NCBI GenBank assembly: GCA_030747505.1
Contig: JASLKQ010000008.1
Span: 1-59,428, forward strand
Source: Verrucomicrobiota bacterium
GTDB taxonomy: Bacteria; Verrucomicrobiota; Verrucomicrobiia; Limisphaerales; UBA1100
Direction of reading: 5' to 3'
Length of the DNA: 59,428 bases
Numbering within the stretch: position 1 is the first letter of the stretch; the number at the start of each line of letters is the position of its first letter. Of the stretch, positions 1 to 9,132 are shown piece by piece. Below the pieces are notes generated by a model that had not been told where the DNA came from, did not search any database, and was given only the letters and a program-made list of their open reading frames with translations. The translations under genes and the position numbers were made by a program.

Positions 1-138
1 CAGGGCCCGTTGTTTACCCTCTTCACCATTGCCGTGGCTGCAGCCGAGGTGGCCGTTGGCTTGGCGTTGGTCATTGCTGTTTATCGTCATTTCAAAACTG
101 TGGACCTCGAGCAACTCGACACCCTTAAGGAAGAATGA
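1..138 (+). CDS. nuoK: NADH-quinone oxidoreductase subunit K, C-terminal end (partial)
   Basis: The window opens inside this gene. The frame from base 1 gives 45 residues up to a TGA at 136-138, including the NuoK-like stretch TIAVAAAEVAVGLALVIAVY. This is the last transmembrane helix of the small antiporter-like membrane subunit of complex I, with the AAAE-VAVGLA pattern and its membrane glutamate. The stop overlaps the ATG of nuoL (ATGA), so translation is probably coupled. The N-terminus lies outside the window. The call rests on this short piece plus the following nuoLMN genes. Confidence 0.85.
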   Translation, partial: QGPLFTLFTIAVAAAEVAVGLALVIAVYRHFKTVDLEQLDTLKEE

Positions 139-2081
139 GCACAATGACCTTGGCCTTAATAGCTTTGTTGCCGCTTCTGGCTGCTGTCATTACCAGCTGC
201 ATGAAATGTGGGCGTCGGGCCGCAGGAGTTGCAATTGTGGCCATGCTTGGATCGTGCGGTTTGGCGCTTTGGGCGTTTGGTCAAGCATGGGGCATGGAGC
301 TCGGTAAACATGCCACCTCTGATATCCCATGGCTCACGGTGGGCACCACCACTATTAATTTCGGCTTTGTGCTTGATCCTCTTACCGGGGTTATGGCGGC
401 AATGGTCACCTTTGTGGGTCTGCTTATTTTCATCTATTCCTTCGGATACATGAAGGACGACAAGCGCATGGCGCGCTTCTTTTGTTACCTGTCACTTTTT
501 GCCTCTGGCATGCTTGGGTTAATTTTGGCCAACAACCTTCTGTTGCTTTTCATGTGTTGGGAAATTGTCGGAGTGGCCTCCTATCTGCTTATTAGCTTTT
601 GGAATCATAAGCCCGAAGCGGCGGCAGCCGGCAAGAAAGCCTTCATCGTAACGCGCATCGGCGACATAGGGTTTCTGATAGGCATTCTACTGGCATTCAA
701 GTACACGGGGACCTTGACCCTTTATGATGGAGGCAATGGCCTTTTGGATTTGGCATCGGCCCTGAAAGAGGTGGGGCATGGGATCAAATCAGAAGAGCCC
801 GGTACACTTTTCACCCCCGAAATCGCCGCAATTGTCAGTTTGCTATTGTTTCTTGGTGCGGTGGGTAAATCCGGCCAATTGCCGTTACACGTGTGGTTGC
901 CCGATGCCATGGAGGGACCGACGCCAGTCAGTGCCCTGATTCATGCGGCTACCATGGTGGCCGCTGGTGTATTTCTAGTGGCCCGAACCATGCCGATTTT
1001 TGAAGCTGGAGGGACGGAGATGGTGGTGGCTTGGACTGGTGCAGTCACTGCGTTGGTTGCCGCGTTGATTGCCTTAGGCCAATATGACATCAAACGCATC
1101 CTCGCTTATTCCACAGTAAGCCAGTTGGGGTTGATGATGGTGGGTCTGGGCGTGGGTGGGGTGGCTATTGGCATGTTTCACCTGTTAACTCACGCATTTT
1201 TCAAGGCGCTGCTTTTTCTGGGAGCAGGCTCCATTATTCACGGTTGTCATGAGGAGCAGGACATCCGAAAAATGGGTGGCATATGGAAATCCATGCGCGT
1301 TACCTCCATTGCCTACTTGTGCGGCACGGCCGCACTGGTGGCATTTCCCTTTACGAGCGGATTTTTCAGTAAAGACGAAGTCCTAGCCGGGGCTTGGACA
1401 AGCTCCGAACCCATTTTCTGGATTGTCGCCGCCGCCTCACTGCTTACCGCGGTGTATATGATACGCCAGTGTTTATATGTCTTCACTGGATCGTATCGCG
1501 GCGAAAATTCACCGCACGAAAGCCCGTGGGTTATGACTGTACCCTTGGTGATCTTGGCGGTTTTTGCCCTGGGGCTCGGCGCAATTTCGAAAGGCACAAT
1601 TCTCAATCAACTACCGAGAGCACAGTACGAACATAATAATTTCGTCATCGCAGTCAGCGTGGCTGTGTCCTTGGGAGGGATTGTTCTGGGTTGGATGATT
1701 TATCGCGGGCGTAAGCTCGGGGAGGATACGGATCCTTTGGCAATTAAATCCTTGAGAGAGAAATTATGGTTTGATGAATATTACGCTGACACTGTTGGTA
1801 AGCTATGGAGTTTAGCTGCCATTATTGCTGAGCAACTCAACGAACTGCTGATTTTCCTTCGGGATATGTTTGTTGTGTTGGCCCGCGGGTTAAGCGGTGC
1901 GTTTGCGATTGGTGGGGATCAAAAATTAATTGATGTAATGGCCTTTGATGGGCTGTGTGATTGGTTGCGTTCATTGGGTTACGCTGTGACCCGTCCACAA
2001 AATGGATTTCTTCCTGGATACCTCCGGCTTATTGCAATTGGAACGGTGGTTCTAGGTCTGGTGGTGTTCTGGATATCATGA
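135..2081 (+). CDS. nuoL: NADH-quinone oxidoreductase subunit L
   Basis: This is the distal proton-pumping membrane subunit of complex I, 648 residues with many transmembrane segments. The proton-antiporter core is clear: GKSGQLPLHVWLPDAMEGPT and VSALIHAATMVAAGVFL carry the conserved TM7 lysine and the family signature. The C-terminal part corresponds to the lateral helix that runs along the membrane arm. Between FDEYYAD and RPQNGFLPGY it is about 72 residues, roughly 25 longer than I remember for ordinary NuoL. This fits the need to reach past an extra NuoM, since two nuoM genes follow. The start ATG overlaps the nuoK stop, and its own stop overlaps the next ATG. Confidence 0.96.
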   Translation: MSTMTLALIALLPLLAAVITSCMKCGRRAAGVAIVAMLGSCGLALWAFGQAWGMELGKHATSDIPWLTVGTTTINFGFVLDPLTGVMAAMVTFVGLLIFIYSFGYMKDDKRMARFFCYLSLFASGMLGLILANNLLLLFMCWEIVGVASYLLISFWNHKPEAAAAGKKAFIVTRIGDIGFLIGILLAFKYTGTLTLYDGGNGLLDLASALKEVGHGIKSEEPGTLFTPEIAAIVSLLLFLGAVGKSGQLPLHVWLPDAMEGPTPVSALIHAATMVAAGVFLVARTMPIFEAGGTEMVVAWTGAVTALVAALIALGQYDIKRILAYSTVSQLGLMMVGLGVGGVAIGMFHLLTHAFFKALLFLGAGSIIHGCHEEQDIRKMGGIWKSMRVTSIAYLCGTAALVAFPFTSGFFSKDEVLAGAWTSSEPIFWIVAAASLLTAVYMIRQCLYVFTGSYRGENSPHESPWVMTVPLVILAVFALGLGAISKGTILNQLPRAQYEHNNFVIAVSVAVSLGGIVLGWMIYRGRKLGEDTDPLAIKSLREKLWFDEYYADTVGKLWSLAAIIAEQLNELLIFLRDMFVVLARGLSGAFAIGGDQKLIDVMAFDGLCDWLRSLGYAVTRPQNGFLPGYLRLIAIGTVVLGLVVFWIS

Positions 2082-3517
2082 TTACCGCACTTACATTGGC
2101 ACCGGTACTGGCGGCTTTGGTAATCTTAGCCGTGCCGGAGAAGCGTGTGCGTGTAGTGGCCCTTGCAGGCTCACTGATTTCTCTTGGGTTGATGGTGTAT
2201 ATGCTTATGCATTTGGACCTTGATGCCAAAGGTGTTCAGTTTAAGGAAAAAATCGCGTGGATCCCTGGTTTAGGGATAGATTATTTTGTAGGGTTGGATG
2301 GAGTTAATGCACTCGTCTTACTCTTGGCAACACTTCTGGCTCCTCTTGTAGTGCTGGCCTCATGGAAGCAAGAGGAGCGGTCTCGCACGTACTTTGTGCT
2401 GCTATGCATTCAATTTACGGGGCTTTTCGGCACGTTCACTGCGCTTAATTTCTTCCATTGGTTTCTCTACTGGGAACTGGCACTGGTGCCGGCCTTTTTC
2501 CTCATCAAGATTTTCGGTTCGGGTGAAGATCGTCATCGTGCGGCACTAAACTTTTTCCTTTTCACCGTGGTAGGCAGCGTTGCCATGTTGCTGGGTTTTT
2601 TGTTCCTTTATCAGCAAACCGGCACCTTTGATTTTGTTGAATTGGCAAGAAAGGGAGTGAATGCACATCCTTTAATTTTCTGTGCTGTCTTGGCCGGTCT
2701 TTGGGTGAAGGTTCCTTTGGCCCCCTTGCATATCTGGCAGGCACCGGCATATGCCGCAGCACCCGCTCCAGTTGCTATGCTGCTAACGGGAGTCATGTCC
2801 AAGATGGGCGTGTATGGATTTTTGAGATTGGTGGTGCCCATTTTTGATAAACAACTGCAACACTATGCGGGGACATTGATGACCTTGGCGCTGGTGACGA
2901 TCCTTTGGGGTGCCTTTCTTGCCTTACGCCAGACGGATTTAAAGCGCATGTTGGCTTTTTCCTCACTCAATCACGTGGCTTATTGTGTTCTGGGGGTGGG
3001 GGCGTTGGGTATTGCAGTCGATGGCATGAAAATAGACGCTCATGAGCTGGCTAGGCAGGGGGTGATTTTGCAGATGTTCGCCCACGGACTCGCTGCGGCG
3101 GGTCTGTTCTATTTGGTAGGGTTACTGGAGACGCGGACCGGTTCGAGTGGCCTCGGTGATTTTGGTGGGCTGAGTGCGGTGACGCCCAAGTTTGCCGCAG
3201 CATTTTACCTGCTTACGTTCTGTTCGTTGGGATTGCCGTTTATGGCAGGGTTTGCCGCTGAGTTCTTGATTTTTAGTGGCAGCTTTGCAGTGGCTCCCAC
3301 AGTTACGGTTGCTGCAACAGTTGGTTTGTTGGCTACTGCGGTTTTTCTACTCACCATGTTGCAAAAAGTGTTCACCGGCCCGACGCCCGAGCGGCACAAT
3401 AACATGGCTGATCTGAGCCCTAGTGAAGGTTTGATTGTCATCCCATTATTGTTTCTACTGTTTTTCGCGGGCATTTCGCCCGTTACGTGGCTCTTTTGGA
3501 GCTCAGTTCTCAACTGA
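2078..3517 (+). CDS. nuoM: NADH-quinone oxidoreductase subunit M, first copy
   Basis: This is an antiporter-like proton-pumping subunit of complex I, 479 residues and polytopic. The ATG at 2078 overlaps the nuoL stop as ATGA; a longer in-frame extension into nuoL is not a plausible start. Key charged residues are present: E133 in FLYWELALVP, K211 in WVKVPLAPLHIW, K242 in VMSKMGVYGF and a glutamate in FMAGFAAEFLIF. It is followed two bases later by a second NuoM-type gene. The two proteins are clearly different in sequence, so this is an old duplication rather than an assembly repeat. Confidence 0.93.
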   Translation: MITALTLAPVLAALVILAVPEKRVRVVALAGSLISLGLMVYMLMHLDLDAKGVQFKEKIAWIPGLGIDYFVGLDGVNALVLLLATLLAPLVVLASWKQEERSRTYFVLLCIQFTGLFGTFTALNFFHWFLYWELALVPAFFLIKIFGSGEDRHRAALNFFLFTVVGSVAMLLGFLFLYQQTGTFDFVELARKGVNAHPLIFCAVLAGLWVKVPLAPLHIWQAPAYAAAPAPVAMLLTGVMSKMGVYGFLRLVVPIFDKQLQHYAGTLMTLALVTILWGAFLALRQTDLKRMLAFSSLNHVAYCVLGVGALGIAVDGMKIDAHELARQGVILQMFAHGLAAAGLFYLVGLLETRTGSSGLGDFGGLSAVTPKFAAAFYLLTFCSLGLPFMAGFAAEFLIFSGSFAVAPTVTVAATVGLLATAVFLLTMLQKVFTGPTPERHNNMADLSPSEGLIVIPLLFLLFFAGISPVTWLFWSSVLN

Positions 3518-3518
3518 T

Positions 3519-4997
3519 ATGACTGCACTACTCACAGTCATCATTAGTTTCCTTGGAGCACTGGTGTGTGGACTGATGCCGGCAGGGTTGCACCGTCGTA
3601 TTCGTTGGGTGGCACTGCTTACCGCCGGGCTTGGTTTGGCGACGGCCTTCTGTTGTGCATTGCGCTACAGCGGACCAGATATGGTAGATGAAATTAATTC
3701 CACCTGGATTGCCTCGTTGGGCGTGTCGTTTGTTACCGGCTATGACGGGATCAGCTTGCCGTTGTTACTGGTTACGGGTTTGGTGGCTGTGAGCGGGGTA
3801 TTATTCACCTGGAATCTCGATCATCGAGCCAACCAATTCTACGCTTTTTACTTTGCTCTTATCGGTGGGGTATATGGAGTCTTTCTTTCTTTGGATCTTT
3901 TTCTTTTGTTTGTGTTTTATGAAATTGCCATTGTTCCTAAATATTTCCTGATTGCCATCTGGGGCGGGGCGAAACGTGAGTATGCGGCAATGAAACTGGT
4001 GATGTACTCTTTTGGAGGGAGTGCACTGCTTCTTCTGGGGATGCTGGCACTCTATTTTGGTTCAGGGCTTAATACTTTCAATCTGTTGGAGTTGATGGAG
4101 GCGAATTTTTCCGGTGGGTTTCAGTCGGTGGTGTTTCCGATCCTGTTTTTGGGCTTTGCTATTCTAGCGGGCATGTGGCCTTTCCATACTTGGGCCCCCA
4201 CAGGTCATGCGGCGGCACCTACAGCGGCCAGTATGTTGCTTGCCGGCGTGGTGATGAAATTGGGAGCTTATGGGTGCCTTCGGGTAGCGGTGGGTGTGCT
4301 TCCGGAAGGAGCAATGGTATGGGCTCCATGGATTGCAGTCTTTGCAGTGGTAAACATAGTCTATGGGGCACTGGTGGCCCTGCGACAGGAGGATTTCAAA
4401 TATGTCATTGGTTATTCCAGTGTCAGCCACATGGGGTTTGTGCTGCTGGGTATTGCCACCTTGAATCTTACTGGCATGACTGGTGCGGTGTTACAGATGT
4501 TCTCCCATGGAGTCATTGGGGCCCTGCTTTTCGCGCTGGTGGGCACAGTGATTTATTCACGTACCCAGACGCGGATGCTTGATCAACTGCACCGGCTCAT
4601 TGATCGGATGCCGGGGATTGCATGGGTGTTTATCGTGGCAGGTTTGGCGTCGATGGGTTTGCCGGGTTTCAGCGGGTTTGTGTCTGAGTTGTATGTGCTG
4701 CTCGGGGCATGGGGGAGTTTATCAGGCTGGGTTGTGGCTGCTGCAGGTGTGGGTATTCTGGCGACATTCGGTTACACATTGGTGAAAATCCACGAGGCAT
4801 TCTTCCGGGAGGGCACTGCGGACTCTGAGGGCAGCAAGAGGCTGGAGCAGGCCGATTACCCGCCCATGACATTACCGGAAAAAGCCGGGGTGACTCTACT
4901 GCTCGGTGCGTCCATCCTGGTAGGTATATGTCCCTGGCTATTAACGAACCATATTAGTGGCAGCTTGGAGCTGCTGATAGATCGATTGGCAAACTAA
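3519..4997 (+). CDS. nuoM2: NADH-quinone oxidoreductase subunit M, second copy, lacking the TM7 lysine
   Basis: This is a second NuoM-family membrane subunit of 492 residues. The ATG at 3519 sits one base after the preceding TGA. It has E135 (FVFYEIAIVPKYF), K247 (VVMKLGAYG) and the C-terminal glutamate (FSGFVSELYVLL). The lysine expected in TM7, in the usual context FA-K-MP-PVHTW, is replaced by leucine: GFAILAGMWPFHTW gives L216, codon CTA at 4164-4166. Two NuoM copies in a row match the so-called 2M form of complex I. Whether this copy pumps protons without that lysine is open. The gene symbol is only a label for the second copy. Confidence 0.9.
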   Translation: MTALLTVIISFLGALVCGLMPAGLHRRIRWVALLTAGLGLATAFCCALRYSGPDMVDEINSTWIASLGVSFVTGYDGISLPLLLVTGLVAVSGVLFTWNLDHRANQFYAFYFALIGGVYGVFLSLDLFLLFVFYEIAIVPKYFLIAIWGGAKREYAAMKLVMYSFGGSALLLLGMLALYFGSGLNTFNLLELMEANFSGGFQSVVFPILFLGFAILAGMWPFHTWAPTGHAAAPTAASMLLAGVVMKLGAYGCLRVAVGVLPEGAMVWAPWIAVFAVVNIVYGALVALRQEDFKYVIGYSSVSHMGFVLLGIATLNLTGMTGAVLQMFSHGVIGALLFALVGTVIYSRTQTRMLDQLHRLIDRMPGIAWVFIVAGLASMGLPGFSGFVSELYVLLGAWGSLSGWVVAAAGVGILATFGYTLVKIHEAFFREGTADSEGSKRLEQADYPPMTLPEKAGVTLLLGASILVGICPWLLTNHISGSLELLIDRLAN

Positions 4998-4999
4998 GA

Positions 5000-6496
5000 A
5001 TGGATTACCAGCTGATATTCAATGCCCTGTTACCCGATCTGATTGTGGTTGTGTCGTTGTTTGTCGCACTGGGTGTTGACTACGGGTGTATGCGGCAGGC
5101 TGGTATCAGGGATCGGGCAAATAAAGCCCTTCAAATATGCAGCTTGGGGCTTATAGGAGGATTGGTGGTGCTGGTGTTACAACTCAACGGGACTCTGTCA
5201 TTGGATTACTCAGAGTTATTGGACGCAACACACGGGCAATTGATGTTGAGCCCGAGCACATTGGCTTTGAAGTGGTTGTTGTTTGCCTTGGGCCTTGCCG
5301 TTTTACCGTTGGCTGCCCGACATATGGTGACAGTGCAGGTGAGTGAATACTTTGCACTGCTGTTGTTGGCTACGCTTGGCATGGGCTTTATGGTTACCAG
5401 TCGCAACCTATTGGGGGCGTTTGTTGCATTGGAAGTGGTTAGTTTAAGCCTCTATGCTCTTTGTGCCTTGCATCAAACCAGTCGCGCTTCAGCCGAAGCA
5501 GCGCTTAAATATCTCACCTACGGCGGTGTGTCTTCTGCGTTTCTTCTGTTTGGTATCAGCTATTTGTTTGGGGTGACTGGTGAGCTTGATATTTCTCAGG
5601 GCCTGCTGATGAAGGAGGCGCTGATTAGAGCACCAATGCTGGTAACAGTAGCCTACCTGTTCATCCTGGTTGGGCTTGGCTTTAAGATTGCGGTGGCTCC
5701 ATTCCACTTGTGGGCTCCGGATGTGTACCAGAGTGCCCCCACGCCCGTGGCGGCCTGGGTGGCTAGCGGGTCAAAAATAGCCGGGGTGGTCCTGCTGTTG
5801 GCACTTTTGAAGCCGGTGTCCATGCCTTCGGGAAACACGGCTATCATTCCGATGTTGGCAATACTGGCTGTAGTGAGTATGGCGGTGGGCAATCTCGGTG
5901 CATTGCGGCAGATTAATATCAAGCGGCTTTTGGCTTATAGCGCAATTGCCAATGCCGGGTATTTGCTGGTGGCGATATTGGCCTTTACCGAGGAAGGCCG
6001 GGCTGCCGCGGTATACTATGCGGTGGTATACGCAGTTGCCACGCTGGGAGCCTTTGCTGTAGTGGCCGTGCTCAGTGACCGGTTGGGGCGTGAGGCGCAG
6101 ATTGATGACTTTCGCGGTTGCTGGAAAGCCAGGCCGTGGTTGTCCCTGGCCCTGCTAATTTTTGTTTTGTCCCTGGCGGGAATTCCACCATTGGCCGGCT
6201 TTGTGGGAAAATTTTATCTATTCTTTGCGGCCATACAATCCCACTCCCAGATTGGTCACTGGAGTGAGGGGCTTTACTGGCTTGTGGCTCTTGCTCTTGG
6301 GTTCAGTGTGGTGGCACTCTATTATTATCTCAAGGTGTTGAAGGCGGTTTTTGTGAGCGAAGAGACCTGTAAACTGGACAAAGATTCTATTGGTTGGTCT
6401 TCTGGTGCGGTAATTTTGATCTTGTCAGTTATCACCGTCGGTTTGGGGGTGTGGCCCGGTCCGCTTATTGAATTCATTGGTCAGTTCTTAATTTGA
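5000..6496 (+). CDS. nuoN: NADH-quinone oxidoreductase subunit N
   Basis: This is the third antiporter-like subunit of the complex I membrane arm, 498 residues with about 14 hydrophobic segments. Recognisable blocks are GLGFKIAVAPFHLWAPDVYQ, which carries the TM7 lysine, followed by SAPTPVAAWVASGSKIAG and NIKRLLAYSAIANAGYL. The ATG at 5000 is three bases after the TAA of the second nuoM. It is the last gene of the operon; recF lies beyond on the opposite strand. A short hairpin (6522-6538) lies between them but lacks a T-run. Confidence 0.95.
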   Translation: MDYQLIFNALLPDLIVVVSLFVALGVDYGCMRQAGIRDRANKALQICSLGLIGGLVVLVLQLNGTLSLDYSELLDATHGQLMLSPSTLALKWLLFALGLAVLPLAARHMVTVQVSEYFALLLLATLGMGFMVTSRNLLGAFVALEVVSLSLYALCALHQTSRASAEAALKYLTYGGVSSAFLLFGISYLFGVTGELDISQGLLMKEALIRAPMLVTVAYLFILVGLGFKIAVAPFHLWAPDVYQSAPTPVAAWVASGSKIAGVVLLLALLKPVSMPSGNTAIIPMLAILAVVSMAVGNLGALRQINIKRLLAYSAIANAGYLLVAILAFTEEGRAAAVYYAVVYAVATLGAFAVVAVLSDRLGREAQIDDFRGCWKARPWLSLALLIFVLSLAGIPPLAGFVGKFYLFFAAIQSHSQIGHWSEGLYWLVALALGFSVVALYYYLKVLKAVFVSEETCKLDKDSIGWSSGAVILILSVITVGLGVWPGPLIEFIGQFLI

Positions 6497-6557
6497 AAAC
6501 TATAAAACTTTCTCGAGATTTAGCTGCGGATTGCAGCTCAATGAAGGAAGATTCATT

Positions 6558-7688
6558 TTAGGATTCGCCCTTGATGGAACCTTCGCACACCTGCCATCGT
6601 TGCAGGGTTTGTCCCAGTTCCTGAGGCCAATTTTCCTCTGTGCAGGTCATGAAAACCTGACCTCGACCTTCACTGCACGACTCCAATAAGGGGAGAAACC
6701 CCTTGCGCCTTTCGATGTCCAGTTCCCCCATTACATCATCAATGAGTAATACCGGAGGGGCTCCATGGACGGAGTTCAGATGTTCGGCCTGGGCAATTTT
6801 GAGGGCGATGGCGATCGATCGTTTTTGACCTTCACTGGCAAACTCAGCCGCTGGTTTTCCGTCCATCAGAAGTGCCAATTCATCACGATGTGGGCCGATG
6901 GTGGTGGAGCCCAGTTTGCTTTCCCGATCCTTTGCGCGACCAAGCTCCTCGGAAAAATCAGATTTTACGCTGGGGACATAATCCACATTTAAAGACTCAC
7001 TCCCAGGAGCGATACGTTGGTGGGCAGCCAAGATACGCGGAGCTAATTGAGGCAGCAATTCTGCTCGTTGTTTGATGATTTCGTTGCCCAGCTTAACCAG
7101 TTCAATGGTGAAACCATCCAGTGCATCCTCATTGATGGGTTTCTTTTTCAGTAACGCATTACGAGATCGCAGTGAACGTGTGTAGCGCTGCAAGAGAGGC
7201 AGGTAGGATGGGATTGTGTGGGACAAGAGGAAATCCATAAACCGCCTGCGTCCACGACCGGCTCCTTTGACCAGTGACAGATCTTCAGTGCAAAAAGCCA
7301 CCGTACGAAATGTCCCCAGATAATCAGTGAGTTTTTTGACTGGTTCATCGTCAAGGGTGAGCCGACGCTCGCGTGCAGACCAGTACATTTTCACGTTATG
7401 CGATCCGGTTCCCACGACGTGTCCACCCACAAACCAGCCTGTTTGATTGTGGCGTACCATGGCCCCACTGCCAACTCCCCGGAATGAGCGGAGATTGGCC
7501 AGTAAATGAAGTGCTTCGAGTATACTGGTTTTGCCCTGTGCATTGCGGCCCAAGAGCAGATGAAAGCCCGGGCCGAAGTCAGCATCCAGCCGGTCATAGT
7601 TCCGGAAATCCCTCAATCGCAAATGCGTCAGATGCACGTGCTGATGATGACCCAGGGTCCTCAGGTCGGCAAGTCGCGCGATTGTCAA
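6558..7688 (-). CDS. recF: DNA replication and repair protein RecF
   Basis: RecF is an SMC/ABC-type ATPase that loads RecA at single-strand gaps with RecO and RecR. Visible motifs are Walker A GRNAQGKTS (from residue 48), the ABC signature region FASEGQKRSIAIALK and Walker B PPVLLIDDVMGELD. Length (376 residues) is typical. The start is uncertain: ATG at 7688, or a GTG at residue 18 (VHLTHLRLRDFRNY), which matches the usual RecF N-terminus better. The GNAT gene reads divergently 48 bases upstream. The usual dnaA-dnaN-recF context is not seen; here it sits alone after the nuo operon. Confidence 0.93.
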   Translation of the reverse strand: MTIARLADLRTLGHHQHVHLTHLRLRDFRNYDRLDADFGPGFHLLLGRNAQGKTSILEALHLLANLRSFRGVGSGAMVRHNQTGWFVGGHVVGTGSHNVKMYWSARERRLTLDDEPVKKLTDYLGTFRTVAFCTEDLSLVKGAGRGRRRFMDFLLSHTIPSYLPLLQRYTRSLRSRNALLKKKPINEDALDGFTIELVKLGNEIIKQRAELLPQLAPRILAAHQRIAPGSESLNVDYVPSVKSDFSEELGRAKDRESKLGSTTIGPHRDELALLMDGKPAAEFASEGQKRSIAIALKIAQAEHLNSVHGAPPVLLIDDVMGELDIERRKGFLPLLESCSEGRGQVFMTCTEENWPQELGQTLQRWQVCEGSIKGES

Positions 7689-7736
7689 AAATTTCTGATT
7701 GGCGACAGGCCTTGTCGGTGCCTTGATTCTTTGCAG

Positions 7737-8213
7737 GTGGAATACTGTATTCGTAAATTTAAGGACGAGGACTTGGATGCTGTCAAAACGATTACGGTTG
7801 AGGGATTTGTTGGAGTTTCACTGGATCACTTGCTTGAGGAGAAGCTGGGAGGTGAATTTGCCGGCCACGATTGGCGCTGGCGCAAGGCCCGGCATATTGA
7901 TGAGGATGTTGCAGCAAATTCAGAAGGATTGTTTATAGCGGAGGCCAACGGATTGGTTTTGGGCTATATCAGCACCATGATAGACCGGGAGGCAGGGAAA
8001 GGACGAATTCCCAATCTGGCTGTGACTCCCGGCGCACGGGGACAAGGACTGGGGCGGGCGCTTATTGAATATGCGTTGGATTATTTTCGCAGCGAAAAGC
8101 TTGAGTACGCTGTAATTGAAACGATGGAAAGCAATCCAATCGGGCAAACCCTATATCCCGAAACCGGTTTTCAGGAAATTGCGCGCCAAGTGCATTATGC
8201 ACAGAAGCTATAA
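7737..8213 (+). CDS. GNAT-family N-acetyltransferase
   Basis: This is a single-domain acetyl-CoA-dependent transferase of about 158 residues. The acetyl-CoA loop is clear in NLAVTPGARGQGLGRALIEY (R-x-x-G-x-G/A), followed by the usual C-terminal strand with YPETGFQEIAR. I choose the GTG at 7737 (VEYCIRKFKDED), where homology-like sequence begins. A longer frame reaches back into recF on the other strand, but its first 77 residues look like noncoding translation. The substrate cannot be told from sequence; RimI-like protein acetylation and small-molecule acetylation are both possible. It converges on the DUF1080 gene with one base between the stops. Confidence 0.85.
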   Translation: MEYCIRKFKDEDLDAVKTITVEGFVGVSLDHLLEEKLGGEFAGHDWRWRKARHIDEDVAANSEGLFIAEANGLVLGYISTMIDREAGKGRIPNLAVTPGARGQGLGRALIEYALDYFRSEKLEYAVIETMESNPIGQTLYPETGFQEIARQVHYAQKL

Positions 8214-8214
8214 A

Positions 8215-9132
8215 TTACTTCAGTTTGCGGAGGCGCACATTGCGGATAACGCCGTAGGACTGAAAGGTCGCAAAGCCGAGTGGGGCTGATAGTTCGATTT
8301 CTCCCACGCGCATTTCAATGACCTTGTCCTTGATGGGTTCATCGATGATCTGGGATTCTCCGGGAAAATAGATGGTGTCGCGGGCGGGAATATTTTTCTC
8401 CAGTTCTGGATTGAGCTGGCGCAGTGTTTTCTCGGCGGCTTCAGCAGTCAGTTTGGTCCCATTCTTGGCCGCTTCATCCTGATAGGCCTTCACGATGCTG
8501 GCGACCGTTGCCTTAAGGGGAACAAGATATTCCCTGGGAGTCATCCATACGCTGAGATTATCAGGGGTAACCCGCAGGCGAAATTTATACCACTGGTTCT
8601 TATTGAACTTCAGATATACAGTGGTGTCATTCTCTGAAGCGTCCATGCTGTTGATGCTGGAGATGCCGGTGACGGCCCCTCCCCAACCGCCTGTGACGAG
8701 CGAGGCATGGGAATCGCCGACAGGGAAGGTTAGTAAACCAAAAAAGTCCGTGCCATTGACCTTTTTAGCTTCATACTCAACCTCATAGTTTGTCTTGGGC
8801 AGGATTGTTTTGTTTGTAAAAGTAACACCCGTGATGACAAGGCCGTTCTCAATGTGCAGTTCACCATTCTTGACCTTTACGTTACCCCGCCCGGCGTAAT
8901 CGGTTTCCTTCCAGCCGGTGAGATCCTTGCCGTTGAAAAGTTTGATCCAGCTGATGGGTTTCGAGCCATCGGGTAGTTCAGGGATTTTTCCCTGCTCATT
9001 TTTGTTTTCACTCCACAGGCCCAATTCGTCGTATTTCTTGGCGGCTCTGTTGCGTTCACTGCTCTGAAATTTGGCACACCCAAAACCGGCTAAACAAGCA
9101 AGGCAAAGAATGGAAGATAAGAATGGTTTCAT
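8215..9132 (-). CDS. DUF1080 (3-keto-disaccharide hydrolase type) lipoprotein
   Basis: This is an exported lipoprotein of 305 residues. The signal peptide ends in the lipobox LAGFGC. The DUF1080 domain starts around residue 60 with WIKLFNGKDLTGWKETD and has the concanavalin-like beta-sandwich pattern. Members act on carbohydrates and are greatly expanded in PVC bacteria and Bacteroidetes. The ATG overlaps the stop of the upstream sulfatase (ATGA), so the two are one transcription unit and probably work on the same glycan. No substrate can be assigned. Confidence 0.85.
   Translation of the reverse strand: MKPFLSSILCLACLAGFGCAKFQSSERNRAAKKYDELGLWSENKNEQGKIPELPDGSKPISWIKLFNGKDLTGWKETDYAGRGNVKVKNGELHIENGLVITGVTFTNKTILPKTNYEVEYEAKKVNGTDFFGLLTFPVGDSHASLVTGGWGGAVTGISSINSMDASENDTTVYLKFNKNQWYKFRLRVTPDNLSVWMTPREYLVPLKATVASIVKAYQDEAAKNGTKLTAEAAEKTLRQLNPELEKNIPARDTIYFPGESQIIDEPIKDKVIEMRVGEIELSAPLGFATFQSYGVIRNVRLRKLK

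Noticed and set aside
6522-6538. Hairpin AGCTGC/GCAGCT between nuoN and recF
   Set aside because: The stem is only 6 bp and there is no T-run on either strand, so I do not call it a terminator.
7506-7736. 77-residue N-terminal extension of the GNAT protein
   Set aside because: It overlaps recF on the other strand and has no family similarity; homologous sequence starts at GTG 7737.
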